Shown piece after piece: positions 7,436 to 15,041 of a DNA stretch of 15,657 nt. Under the pieces are notes generated by a model, which was not told where the DNA came from, made no database searches, and saw only the letters and a program-made list of their open reading frames with translations. The stretch is taken from positions 1 to 15,657 of the forward strand of contig NZ_JBLIAI010000062.1 of the NCBI RefSeq assembly GCF_047634455.1, written 5' to 3'. A program made the position numbers and the translations under genes. The DNA is from Maritalea sp047634455. Lineage in GTDB: Bacteria > Pseudomonadota > Alphaproteobacteria > Rhizobiales > Devosiaceae. Positions within the stretch are counted from its first letter, which is position 1; each line of letters starts with the position of its first letter.

Positions 7436-7465
7436 GGTATCTGTTTACCCTGACTGGAGGCTAGA

Positions 7466-7732
7466 ATGACCGGTGCGCAAGTGCTTGATGTTGCACAGGA
7501 CGGTATTTGGACGTTGATATACGTTGCCTCACCACTGATGCTTGTTGGCTTGGTTGTTGGTGTTGTCATCGCTTTGATACAGGCCTTGACGCAAATTCAA
7601 GAACAAACATTGGTGTTTGTGCCTAAAATGTTGGCCATATCTATCACGTTGGTGGTTTTGTTGCCCTTCATGGGTGCATTGATGAGCGGTTATATGGACC
7701 GCATTGCCGACCTTATAATTTCTGGTGGTTAG
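7466..7732 (+). CDS. fliQ: FliQ, flagellar type III export gate protein
   Basis: This 88-residue membrane protein has two hydrophobic hairpin helices at about 15-40 and 52-80. The conserved FliQ middle Leu-Ile-Gln-Ala-Leu-Thr-Gln-Ile-Gln-Glu-Gln-Thr-Leu lies between them, followed by Phe-Val-Pro-Lys. FliQ packs around the FliP/FliR core in the export gate. Length is typical for the family. The ATG is preceded by a strong TGGAGG (7455-7460). A short imperfect-loop inverted repeat (GGGTA/TACCC, 7435-7450) overlaps the fliE stop just upstream. Confidence 0.97.
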   Translation: MTGAQVLDVAQDGIWTLIYVASPLMLVGLVVGVVIALIQALTQIQEQTLVFVPKMLAISITLVVLLPFMGALMSGYMDRIADLIISGG

Positions 7733-7759
7733 ATCTAGTGTGTAAACGGGACCTAGACG

Positions 7760-8521
7760 ATGAGCATTGATTGGCTCCCGCAGACAGCTCTGATTTACAT
7801 TCTTATCTTTGCGCGCTTGGGCACCATGATTATGCTCATGCCCGGTTTCAGCTCTCAGCGTTTGCCACTGCGCATGCGCCTGACCTTAGCGCTGCTCTTT
7901 ACTTTCATCATGTATCCGCTGATTTCGCAGAATTACCCGCGCCAAGCGGTCGCGTTTTATCCAGCACTTTTCTTGTTGCTCTCAGAAATCGCAGTGGGGC
8001 TGATTATTGGGGGTGTGTCGCGGATATTGACATCTGCGGCGCAAGTGGCCGGGACCATTATTGCATTTCAAACTGGCCTGTCATTTGCGCAAACTGCAGA
8101 TCCGACACAAGGCGGCGTACAGGGGGCGATTTTTGGCAATTTCATTGCCGTGCTTGGGATTACGCTTATCTTTGCGCTCGATTTGCACCACCTTGTTCTT
8201 GTGGCGATTTACAGGAGTTATTCGATTTTTGAGCCCGGCATGGCACTAGACCTACAAGATGCGGCGGATATGGCCATCGATATTGTGGCGGGCACTTTTG
8301 TTGTGGGCGTGCAGATGTCTGCGCCGTTTATTGTCTTTGGTCTTGTGTTTTATTTCGGTCTGGGCCTGTTGGCGCGCCTTATGCCGCAGCTGCAGGTGTT
8401 TTTCATTGCCATGCCAGCAAATATTGCGATCGGGCTGCTGCTGCTTGCCTTGTTGCTCACCATGATGATGACTTGGTATATGAACCACATTGAGCAGTTT
8501 TTGCTTAAGCTGATCGGGTAG
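7760..8521 (+). CDS. fliR: FliR, flagellar type III export gate protein
   Basis: A 253-residue hydrophobic protein with about six membrane helices. Family features visible include the N-terminal Phe-Ala-Arg-Leu-Gly-Thr-Met, the Leu-Arg-Met-Arg-Leu-Thr-Leu-Ala segment, and Glu-Ile-Ala-Val-Gly-Leu-Ile-Ile-Gly. The central block has Phe-Gln-Thr-Gly-Leu-Ser-Phe-Ala-Gln, and later come Leu-Met-Pro-Gln-Leu-Gln-Val-Phe-Phe and Met-Pro-Ala-Asn-Ile. FliR caps the FliP pentamer and contacts FlhB. It begins 28 bases after fliQ with a weak GGGA site (7748-7751), and its stop lies eight bases before flhB, which indicates tight co-transcription. Confidence 0.96.
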   Translation: MSIDWLPQTALIYILIFARLGTMIMLMPGFSSQRLPLRMRLTLALLFTFIMYPLISQNYPRQAVAFYPALFLLLSEIAVGLIIGGVSRILTSAAQVAGTIIAFQTGLSFAQTADPTQGGVQGAIFGNFIAVLGITLIFALDLHHLVLVAIYRSYSIFEPGMALDLQDAADMAIDIVAGTFVVGVQMSAPFIVFGLVFYFGLGLLARLMPQLQVFFIAMPANIAIGLLLLALLLTMMMTWYMNHIEQFLLKLIG

Positions 8522-8529
8522 GGCGGCAT

Positions 8530-9609
8530 ATGGCAGACGAACCAGATAAGTCTGAGAAAACCGAGGAGCCTACCGAGAAAAAGCTCGAGGACGCGCACAA
8601 ACGTGGGGATGTGGCCAAGAGCCAAGAGCTTACCACTTGGTTCATGATGCTGGGGATGACTTTTGTGCTTGCGCTTATGGCGCCAATCACCGCTTCGGGT
8701 TTGGTTGAGCAACTCAAAATAATAATGGTGAATGCGGATCAGATTGAAGTGGGCGGGGCCGCTTTTGATGCCTTTTGGCAAAATCTGGTGGGTACCGTGT
8801 TGATTGTTGCGGTTTTGCCATTGCTCATTATGTCCGCATTCGGGATGGCCGCGAATTTGGTGCAGCACCGACCAGTTTGGTCACTTGACCCTATAAAACC
8901 AAAATTTTCCAAAATATCGCCGTTGGCTGGTGCAAAACGATTGTTTTCAAGTGAGGCACTCGTGAATTTTGGTAAAGGGCTGGCCAAGTTGACTATTGTT
9001 TCCGTGATCATGTTTTTGGTGATGTGGCCGGAACGAGATAGGCTAGACACCATTATTACGGCCGACCCATCAATGATTATGCCCGTGTTTCAGGAAATGG
9101 CCATTAAAATAATGCTGGGCACAATTGCTGTCGTCACCGTTATTGCCGGTTTGGATGTTATGTACCAGCGTAACAAATGGTGGGAAAAGCAAAAAATGAC
9201 CATCAAGGAAATTCGCGACGAGTACAAACAAATGGAAGGCGACCCCAAAGTCAAAGCCAAAATTCGACAATTGCGGTCAGAACGCGGTCGCAAGCGGATG
9301 ATGGCGGCCGTGCCTGATGCAAGCGTAATCATCACCAACCCAACGCACTATGCGGTGGCGCTAAAATATGAGCAGGGCATGGGTGCGCCGGTTTGTTTGG
9401 CCAAGGGTACCGACGCAGTGGCATTAAGAATTCGGGAAATTGCCGGCGAAAACGAAATTCCGATTGTTGAGAATCCGCCTTTGGCGCGGGCATTGCACGC
9501 AAGTGTTGAAGTCGAAGAAGAAATACCGACAGAGCACTTTAAGGCCGTTGCTCAGGTTATCGGTTATGTGATGCAGCTGCGCAAATCCCGTTCATGGAGC
9601 GCCGGGTAA
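8530..9609 (+). CDS. flhB: FlhB, export gate protein and substrate-specificity switch
   Basis: The 359-residue protein starts with the classical acidic/basic leader (Glu-Lys-Thr-Glu-Glu-Pro-Thr-Glu-Lys-Lys-Leu-Glu-Asp-Ala). Four membrane segments fall at about 35-57, 78-105, 141-160 and 180-203. A basic linker precedes the cytoplasmic domain. The autocleavage site Asn-Pro-Thr-His is intact, with Asn at residue 270, so cleavage and the switch from rod/hook to filament export should work normally. The Ala-Arg-Ala-Leu-His block after it is also conserved. It starts at ATG 8530, after a GGGCGG-like site and eight bases downstream of fliR. It is the last gene of the CtrA-box operon, and a 195-base gap separates it from cckA. 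Confidence 0.97.
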   Translation: MADEPDKSEKTEEPTEKKLEDAHKRGDVAKSQELTTWFMMLGMTFVLALMAPITASGLVEQLKIIMVNADQIEVGGAAFDAFWQNLVGTVLIVAVLPLLIMSAFGMAANLVQHRPVWSLDPIKPKFSKISPLAGAKRLFSSEALVNFGKGLAKLTIVSVIMFLVMWPERDRLDTIITADPSMIMPVFQEMAIKIMLGTIAVVTVIAGLDVMYQRNKWWEKQKMTIKEIRDEYKQMEGDPKVKAKIRQLRSERGRKRMMAAVPDASVIITNPTHYAVALKYEQGMGAPVCLAKGTDAVALRIREIAGENEIPIVENPPLARALHASVEVEEEIPTEHFKAVAQVIGYVMQLRKSRSWSAG

Positions 9610-9613
9610 TTCA

Positions 9614-9635
9614 AACATGTTTTGTAAAAAATGTT
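9614..9635. repeat. AT-rich inverted repeat just after flhB
   Basis: Ten-base arms AACATGTTTT and AAAAAATGTT flank GT and pair with one mismatch, five bases after the flhB stop. The stem has few G:C pairs and no T-run follows, so it is a weak terminator at best. It may instead be a binding site or simply mark the operon end. Confidence 0.3.
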
Positions 9636-9759
9636 CGAATTAACGAAAAAATACTGTGCAATCCCGCCAAATGCTAAATAATGTCTTAAACTTGCTTGAT
9701 GCGAGCGTAACTAATGATGTTGATTAGATACAACAATTTTCATGATTCTTGTGGGTTTT

Positions 9760-9779
9760 TGAGCGCTTGGTAGCGCTCA
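9760..9779 (+). promoter_or_regulatory. Perfect 8-bp hairpin in the cckA leader
   Basis: TGAGCGCT and AGCGCTCA pair perfectly around TGGT and end 25 bases before the cckA ATG. No T-run follows, so it is not an intrinsic terminator on the plus strand. Position and strength suggest a 5' leader structure affecting cckA translation or mRNA stability, or a dyad operator. The rest of the 9610-9804 gap has no convincing promoter. A TTGATT at 9720 and a GATTC (CcrM-type GANTC) at 9744-9748 are the only hints. Confidence 0.4.
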
Positions 9780-9804
9780 GCACAAGACAGAATAGGGGCA
9801 AACA

Positions 9805-12363
9805 ATGTCCATGACGCCGCTGGCCCAAGATAGTTATCCGCAACCCGCTGCACAGGCACGCTTAGGCGGCGGTGGCATATGGCGTGTCATTCTGCTTTCC
9901 GCGCTGTTTGTCGGGCTGGCTGTTGCCTATTCGATTTACGGTGACCAAATCCCCGCTGACATGCTTTTGCTAGTGCTTGGTTTGTTGGCCGTTATAGGTG
10001 TGTTTTGCCTTTTTGGGTTGGCCGCAGGACTGTTCAAAATCTCCCATTCGGATGATGGGCCGGCGCTGCAAAATGCGATTGTGGACAGTTTAGACTATGG
10101 TGCGGTTGTTGCAGATCGCGAAGGCCGCATTGTTTATGCAAACGCGGCTTATGGCGAATTGATTTCTGGGCTGGACCGTAAATCAATCGTGAGTGTGCCC
10201 CGTCTATTTGCAAGCGCAGCGGAAGCAAGCGAAGCCATTTACCGGCTTTCGCGCGCCGCGCATGATGGTCGCCGGGCCGTGGAAGACATTCGACTGACAG
10301 ATGGGCCGGGTGCAAACGGGGTTGAAAATGCACCTGTTTGGTACCGCGTATCTGTGCATAGTTTGCCAGAAATCGAAGGTGCATCGGGGAAAAAACTGGT
10401 GCTGTGGTCGGTGCAAAATATTTCGCGCGACCGTGAACGGCAGGAAAACATCTTTTTGGAATTGCAGAAGGCGATTGACTATTTGGACCACGCTCCGGCT
10501 GGTTTCTTTTCGACCGATGGACGCGGCAAAATTCAGTATCTCAATGCAACTCTTGCTAATTGGCTTGGTTATGATTTGGCAGAATTTGATGCCGGTTCGT
10601 TGCGTTTGTCCGAAATCGTACGCGGCGATGGCTCGGGTCTTTTGCTTGGTGGCAGCAATGACGGTCAAATTAAAACTGAAGTTATCGATATTGATTTGGT
10701 GAAGCGGGATGGCACCAACTTTCCGGTCCGGCTGTTGCACCGTGCGGCGCGCCTTGCAGAAGGCGATTTGGGCGAAACGCGCACGTTAGTGCTTGATCGC
10801 GCGCCGGGTATTGATGCGTCAGAAGAATTGCGCAATGCAGAAGTTCGGTTCAGTCGGTTCTTTAATGACACACCTTTTGCCATTGCCGCACTGGATGAAG
10901 ACGGCAATATCGTGCGCACAAACGCACCCTTTATGCGCACATTCGGCAATGAGCACGGCGAGAAAGCAACTGAAGGCTTGCCGCTTACAGAACTTGTTGT
11001 TCCCGAAGCCAAATCCCGGTTTGTGGCTGCCATTGATGCGGCAAAATCAAACCAGTCAACTATTGAACCGGTTGATACTGTGCTGGCGGCAAATGAAGAG
11101 CGCAGCGTTCGTCTTTATGTTTCAGGCATTGCCGATGGCGATGGCAGCGGCGAACGTGTGATTGTCTATGCTTTGGACACGACTGAACAACGCGTTCTTG
11201 AACAGCAATTTGCACAAAGTCAAAAAATGCAGGCTGTCGGCCAATTGGCAGGCGGTATAGCACATGATTTGAACAATATTCTGACAGCGATTATTGGCTT
11301 CTCCGATCTCTTGTTGCTCAACCTAAGGCCGAATGATCCGTCGTTCAAAGACACGATGGAGATCAAGCAAAATGGTAACCGTGCGGCGGGGCTTGTTCGG
11401 CAGTTGTTGGCGTTTTCGCGTCGGCAAACACTGCGATTGGAAGTGCTGGAAGTGTCATTGCTGGTTGATGATCTGACGGTGCTTTTCAAGCGGTTGATCG
11501 GTGATAGCATAACGTTGACAGTGGATCATGCGGCTGACATTTGGCCGGTACGTGCCGACCATATTCAGCTCGAGCAGGTGGTGATCAACCTGGTCGTGAA
11601 TGCGCGCGACGCGATGCCAGGCGGCGGGCGTGTAAAAATTCGCACCAGCAATGTGGGCGCGCAGGAAGCGGCGACCTTCAATTATCGCGGCATGCCTGCG
11701 GCTGATTATGTGTTGATCGAGGTGGAGGACACGGGCACAGGGATTCCGCCTGAAGTGCTGGCGAAAATTTTTGAGCCATTCTTCACCACTAAAGACATTG
11801 GTAAAGGCACAGGCCTTGGCCTTTCAACGGTGTATGGCATTGTCAAACAAACTGGCGGGTTCATCTATGCGGATACGGAAATGGATTTGGGCACGACGTT
11901 CAAGATATTCTTGCCCCGCTTTGTGCGCAAAGAAGAGAAGTTGCCAAAGCCGGATACAGACTTGCCAGCCAAGGTGCGCGATTTAACGGGTAAAGAACGC
12001 ATTTTGATCGTTGAGGATGAAGACAGTGTGCGGGCATTTGCGTCACGGGCGCTGGCCTCGGCAGGTTATGTGGTGCACGAGGCGGACAGCGGAGTAGAGG
12101 CGCTTGAAGTGCTCGAAGAAATTGACGGCGAAATCGAGCTGCTTATTTCAGATGTTGTAATGCCCGAAATGGACGGGCCGACGCTGCTCACTCACATGCG
12201 CGAACGGTATCCTGACATCAAGGTGATTTTTGTTTCTGGCTATGCAGAAGAAAATATTCGCAAAGGGTTGGAAGATGACAGTTCTGTCGAATTTTTGGCG
12301 AAGCCGTTCTCTTTGAAGCAGCTCGCCCAGAAAGTGAAAACCGTGTTGTCTGGTGCAGAATAA
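9805..12363 (+). CDS. cckA: CckA, hybrid histidine kinase of the CtrA phosphorelay
   Basis: The 852-residue protein has two N-terminal membrane helices (about 25-45 and 52-77) and three PAS-like regions (about 88-200, 215-335, 340-460). The kinase core has the phosphorylated His487 in Gly-Gly-Ile-Ala-His-Asp-Leu-Asn-Asn, the N box Asn599, the G1 box Asp642-Thr-Gly-Thr-Gly and the G2 box at 668. A C-terminal receiver carries phospho-acceptor Asp783 in Ser-Asp-Val-Val-Met-Pro and a Lys-Pro pair near the end. This order and the HDLNN box are those of CckA. In Caulobacter and rhizobia it passes phosphate through ChpT to CtrA and CpdR and reverses as a phosphatase, controlling the cell cycle and motility. 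The start ATG 9805 has AGGGG about seven bases upstream. All catalytic residues are intact. It stands alone, convergent with the next gene. Confidence 0.93.
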   Translation: MSMTPLAQDSYPQPAAQARLGGGGIWRVILLSALFVGLAVAYSIYGDQIPADMLLLVLGLLAVIGVFCLFGLAAGLFKISHSDDGPALQNAIVDSLDYGAVVADREGRIVYANAAYGELISGLDRKSIVSVPRLFASAAEASEAIYRLSRAAHDGRRAVEDIRLTDGPGANGVENAPVWYRVSVHSLPEIEGASGKKLVLWSVQNISRDRERQENIFLELQKAIDYLDHAPAGFFSTDGRGKIQYLNATLANWLGYDLAEFDAGSLRLSEIVRGDGSGLLLGGSNDGQIKTEVIDIDLVKRDGTNFPVRLLHRAARLAEGDLGETRTLVLDRAPGIDASEELRNAEVRFSRFFNDTPFAIAALDEDGNIVRTNAPFMRTFGNEHGEKATEGLPLTELVVPEAKSRFVAAIDAAKSNQSTIEPVDTVLAANEERSVRLYVSGIADGDGSGERVIVYALDTTEQRVLEQQFAQSQKMQAVGQLAGGIAHDLNNILTAIIGFSDLLLLNLRPNDPSFKDTMEIKQNGNRAAGLVRQLLAFSRRQTLRLEVLEVSLLVDDLTVLFKRLIGDSITLTVDHAADIWPVRADHIQLEQVVINLVVNARDAMPGGGRVKIRTSNVGAQEAATFNYRGMPAADYVLIEVEDTGTGIPPEVLAKIFEPFFTTKDIGKGTGLGLSTVYGIVKQTGGFIYADTEMDLGTTFKIFLPRFVRKEEKLPKPDTDLPAKVRDLTGKERILIVEDEDSVRAFASRALASAGYVVHEADSGVEALEVLEEIDGEIELLISDVVMPEMDGPTLLTHMRERYPDIKVIFVSGYAEENIRKGLEDDSSVEFLAKPFSLKQLAQKVKTVLSGAE

Positions 12364-12384
12364 ACAAGGCCAACGCACAATCGT

Positions 12385-13437
12385 TTAGCTTGCTATGCGG
12401 CGCATAATCTCCTCAAGTGGGCCACGCTGGAAACGCTTGCGCCAAAAATAGACGTAGATTGCTGAGATAACGACAAATTCAATAGCGGCCCAAAGCGCAA
12501 TTGGCGCTGTTGTTGTTCCAATCAACCCGAATGTCTCTAACATGCTCATGCCGATCACGATGTGAGCGATATACAGGGTGAGCGTTTGCTGGCCTGTTTG
12601 GCAAAGCGTTTTGATGAGCGTGTTTTGATAAATCGCCTTGGGCAACATTAAACAAAACCCGATAACCAGCATGGCTGTACTTATGCCGTTCAGCATATAA
12701 AGGGGGCCGGGCGGAATGGGCGATGTGGAAAAGATTGCCGCGGCGTCGGCTCCAATGTTTGTTGTTAGGACGTTCACAGACACCGCACTGAGCAAAGTTA
12801 CGATCATCAGCCCGGCTGTGCCGAAAATGGCCATGCGGATGGCATTGGCAGATGTTGACAGGTCGAGTTTTGCCAAGAAAATACCGAAGCTGAAAAATGC
12901 CAACCACGGCACAACCGGGTGCCAGCCGTTGAAGAACAAGTTCGAAATGAACCCCATTGGCGTCCAAAATCCGCTATAGCTTAGCGTGTTCCAGTCCCAA
13001 CCAGCATCATAGTTGAACACCAACATTAGGGCTGGCGACGTTAAGATGATAGCGCTGGTCGCGCCGAGTAGGGCCTTGCGTGAAAGAGGCAACAACCAAA
13101 TGCCGATGGCGAAATAGAACGCGTAATAGTGAATAATATCCGCGTCAAAAACCAACATATTGACCAAACCAACACCGAGTAAGAAACCTGCGCGTTTTAG
13201 CATGATCGCATGGAAATGGTCGCTTACAGACTGTTGGTAGGCGAGGGACACGCCAATCCCGGCAAGAACAACAAATGTTGCTGCGGCTTTGCCTTCCAAA
13301 AAGGCCAAAATATCCGCCAAAAAAGAAATAGACGGGCTTTGCGGCGCACGCATAACCACCTGAAAATTGACGACGACCATACCTGCGAACGCAAAGAATC
13401 TTGCAAGATCCAGTCCCTGTATGCGCCGGTTTTTCAT
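12385..13437 (-). CDS. DUF418/YeiB-like multi-pass inner-membrane protein
   Basis: The 350-residue protein has about ten hydrophobic helices. It opens with Arg-Ile-Gln-Gly-Leu-Asp-Leu-Ala-Arg, the start shared by DUF418/YeiB and DUF1624/HGSNAT-type acyltransferase-like proteins. It ends with Phe-Gln-Arg-Gly-Pro-Leu-Glu-Glu-Ile-Met-Arg-Arg, the typical DUF418 C terminus. Such proteins may transfer acyl groups across or within the membrane, but no substrate is established. The start ATG 13437 has GAAAGAA upstream. It is convergent with cckA (21-base gap) and divergent from recA, so it is transcribed alone. A perfect palindrome just upstream suggests its own regulator. It separates cckA from recA, which I recall lying closer together in related genomes, so it may be a later insertion. 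Confidence 0.8.
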   Translation of the reverse strand: MKNRRIQGLDLARFFAFAGMVVVNFQVVMRAPQSPSISFLADILAFLEGKAAATFVVLAGIGVSLAYQQSVSDHFHAIMLKRAGFLLGVGLVNMLVFDADIIHYYAFYFAIGIWLLPLSRKALLGATSAIILTSPALMLVFNYDAGWDWNTLSYSGFWTPMGFISNLFFNGWHPVVPWLAFFSFGIFLAKLDLSTSANAIRMAIFGTAGLMIVTLLSAVSVNVLTTNIGADAAAIFSTSPIPPGPLYMLNGISTAMLVIGFCLMLPKAIYQNTLIKTLCQTGQQTLTLYIAHIVIGMSMLETFGLIGTTTAPIALWAAIEFVVISAIYVYFWRKRFQRGPLEEIMRRIAS

Positions 13438-13458
13438 ATCGGTTCTTTCGTTATTACG

Positions 13459-13472
13459 AGAATGATCATTCT
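13459..13472. promoter_or_regulatory. Perfect 14-bp palindrome, putative operator of the DUF418-like gene
   Basis: AGAATGATCATTCT is fully self-complementary and lies 22 bases upstream of the minus-strand ATG 13437. On that strand a TATATT (-10-like) immediately precedes it, so the palindrome would sit near the transcription start, a classic repressor position. A second half-like copy (GATGATTCT, 13480-13488) repeats the GATCATTCT half. AT-rich dyads like this suit Fur-superfamily or TetR-type repressors, but I cannot assign one. Confidence 0.45.
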
Positions 13473-13576
13473 AATATATGATGATTCTCTCGAAATCAAC
13501 CAATCTGAGCTGTTACGTCTGGCGCAATTTGGGTTCAATTGCCTTGCCTATAAGTCAACAATCGCGCATCAAAAGA

Positions 13577-13591
13577 GAACAAAATATGAAT
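13577..13591 (+). promoter_or_regulatory. Upstream LexA-like near-match in the recA region
   Basis: GAAC, seven bases, then GAAT. This agrees in 7 of 8 fixed positions with the alphaproteobacterial LexA site GAAC-N7-GAAC. It lies 164 bases before recA and upstream of the likely -35, so it is less convincing than the second copy. The shared GAGAACAAA context of the two suggests a repeated operator. Confidence 0.3.
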
Positions 13592-13631
13592 ATATCTGAA
13601 TTTAGTGTTTTGTTACAATCGTTTATATTGA

Positions 13632-13669
13632 TTGACATGGGTCGAAAAATGTGAGAACAAATACAGTAC
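13632..13669 (+). promoter_or_regulatory. Likely recA promoter with overlapping LexA-like box
   Basis: A consensus -35 TTGACA lies at 13632-13637. GAAC-N7-GTAC at 13655-13669 begins 17 bases later, across the -10 position, and matches the alphaproteobacterial LexA box GAAC-N7-GAAC in 7 of 8 fixed bases. A repressor there would block initiation, as expected for an SOS-controlled recA. The whole 303-base gap 13438-13740 is otherwise AT-rich and non-coding, holding only this promoter, the upstream near-match and the operator-like palindrome of the divergent gene. Confidence 0.5.
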
Positions 13670-13740
13670 AAAATAAATAAAGAAATAGATTTGCCCGATG
13701 GATTGCATGACGGCGCTGGTTTTGGAATAAGGAGAAGGTA

Positions 13741-14832
13741 ATGGCTAATTCTCAACTTCGCGTGGTCGAGGGGGGTTCTATGGATAAGAACAAGGCGCTG
13801 GAAGCGGCATTGTCGCAGATCGAGCGGAACTTTGGTAAAGGTTCAATCATGAAGCTGGGTGAAAACACAGCGATTGAAGTTGAATCAGTTCCAACAGGTT
13901 CGCTGGGCCTTGATATTGCATTGGGTATTGGCGGCTTGCCACGTGGGCGTGTTGTTGAAGTATTTGGTCCTGAGAGTTCGGGTAAAACGACATTAGCTCT
14001 GCACGCGATTGCCGAGGCGCAAAAGGCTGGCGGCATTTGTGCCTTTGTTGATGCGGAGCATGCGCTTGATCCCATTTATGCGCGTAAACTTGGTGTCAAT
14101 ATTGATGAATTGCTGATCTCACAGCCTGACACGGGTGAGCAAGCGCTTGAAATCACGGACACACTTGTTCGCTCTGGTGCCATCGACATGTTGGTTATCG
14201 ATTCTGTTGCGGCGCTGACCCCGAAAGCTGAGCTTGAAGGTGAGATGGGTGATTCTTTGCCTGGCCTGCAAGCGCGTTTGATGAGCCAAGCGATGCGCAA
14301 GCTGACGGGTTCGATTTCACGTTCGAAAACGACTGTACTGTTCATCAACCAGATCAGAATGAAAATTGGGGTGATGTTCGGTTCACCAGAAACCACATCG
14401 GGCGGTAATGCGCTGAAGTTTTATGCTTCTGTCCGTCTGGATATTCGCCGTATTGGCGCGATCAAAGATCGCGACGAAGTTGTTGGCAATCAAACCCGCG
14501 TTAAAGTGGTCAAAAACAAACTTGCGCCACCATTCCGGCAGGTTGAATTTGACATCATGTATGGCGAGGGTATTTCCAAAACCGGTGAGTTGCTCGATTT
14601 GGGTGTGAAGGCTGGTATTGTTGAGAAATCAGGCTCGTGGTTCTCTTATAATAGTGAACGGCTAGGGCAGGGACGTGAAAATTCACGACAGTTCTTGAAA
14701 GACAACCCACATATTGCTTTTGAAATTGAGGCAGGGGTGCGTGAAAGTGCCGGACTTAGTACTGACAACATGATTGAGCCACCTGCACTTACTGAAGTTG
14801 ATCCAAAACTTATTGAACCGGCTACGAAGTAA
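13741..14832 (+). CDS. recA: RecA, recombinase and SOS co-protease
   Basis: The 363-residue RecA binds single-stranded DNA as an ATP-dependent filament, pairs homologous strands and triggers LexA self-cleavage. Visible parts are Walker A Gly-Pro-Glu-Ser-Ser-Gly-Lys-Thr-Thr at 76-84 and Walker B Leu-Val-Ile-Asp-Ser-Val at 151-156. Phe-Ile-Asn-Gln-Ile-Arg follows near 201-206, then the DNA-binding L2 loop with Gly-Ser-Pro-Glu-Thr-Thr-Ser-Gly-Gly after it. The N-terminal Ala-Leu-Glu-Ala-Ala-Leu-Ser-Gln-Ile-Glu-Arg is typical of alphaproteobacteria. The ATG 13741 has a near-ideal AAGGAGAAGG site. Transcription is monocistronic, ending at a strong terminator. No recX lies between it and alaS, unlike in Escherichia coli. 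Confidence 0.99.
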   Translation: MANSQLRVVEGGSMDKNKALEAALSQIERNFGKGSIMKLGENTAIEVESVPTGSLGLDIALGIGGLPRGRVVEVFGPESSGKTTLALHAIAEAQKAGGICAFVDAEHALDPIYARKLGVNIDELLISQPDTGEQALEITDTLVRSGAIDMLVIDSVAALTPKAELEGEMGDSLPGLQARLMSQAMRKLTGSISRSKTTVLFINQIRMKIGVMFGSPETTSGGNALKFYASVRLDIRRIGAIKDRDEVVGNQTRVKVVKNKLAPPFRQVEFDIMYGEGISKTGELLDLGVKAGIVEKSGSWFSYNSERLGQGRENSRQFLKDNPHIAFEIEAGVRESAGLSTDNMIEPPALTEVDPKLIEPATK

Positions 14833-14893
14833 CGGAAGTTCAATAAGCTGTGCAATCCCTTGGGAAAACTCCCTTGTGCTCGATAATCCTCAC

Positions 14894-14925
14894 AAAAGGC
14901 GCTGACGCAAGTTGGCGCTTTTTTT
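14894..14925 (+). terminator. Rho-independent terminator of recA
   Basis: Arms at 14894-14906 and 14911-14923 pair over 13 positions: A:T pairs at the base, a GCGC/GCGC core, and G:U wobbles at three places. They close a GCAA tetraloop (14907-14910). A run of seven T residues (14919-14925) forms the lower right arm and tail. It lies 62 bases after the recA stop and separates recA from alaS transcription. Confidence 0.85.
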
Positions 14926-15000
14926 GTGATGCCAATGGCCATGTGCACACTCAACTAGACAGGGGGCATTGCGCAGGTTAAAACCAAAAAAATGTCAATT

Positions 15001-15019
15001 GCTCCAGTTACTCTGGAGC
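15001..15019 (+). promoter_or_regulatory. Perfect 7-bp hairpin in the alaS leader
   Basis: GCTCCAG and CTGGAGC pair perfectly around TTACT and end 22 bases before the alaS ATG. A C-run, not a T-run, follows, so it is not an intrinsic terminator. E. coli AlaRS binds a palindrome at its own promoter, so an operator or a leader structure are both possible here. The remaining 14926-15000 gap has no clear promoter. Confidence 0.4.
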
Positions 15020-15041
15020 CCCCAACAAACCGGCAGGCTTT

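Noticed and set aside
7435..7450. Inverted repeat GGGTA/TACCC at the fliE-fliQ junction as a terminator
   Set aside because: It has only a 5-bp stem and no T-run, and it sits directly before the fliQ ribosome binding site within an evident operon.
9686..9700. TTAA-N7-TGAT as a possible CtrA box upstream of cckA
   Set aside because: The second half differs at two of four bases from TTAA, so it is no better than chance in this AT-rich gap.
13210..13599. A 129-codon plus-strand open frame over the DUF418-like gene start
   Set aside because: It is mostly antisense to a well-formed membrane-protein gene and runs into the AT-rich gap; composition is not protein-like.
13555..13755. A 66-codon minus-strand open frame upstream of recA
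   Set aside because: It covers the recA promoter and the first codons of recA, is Cys/Ile-rich without pattern, and lacks a ribosome binding site.
14869..14880. GGGA/TCCC mini-stem between recA and alaS as a terminator or leader element
   Set aside because: A four-base stem is too weak, and a much stronger terminator lies just downstream.
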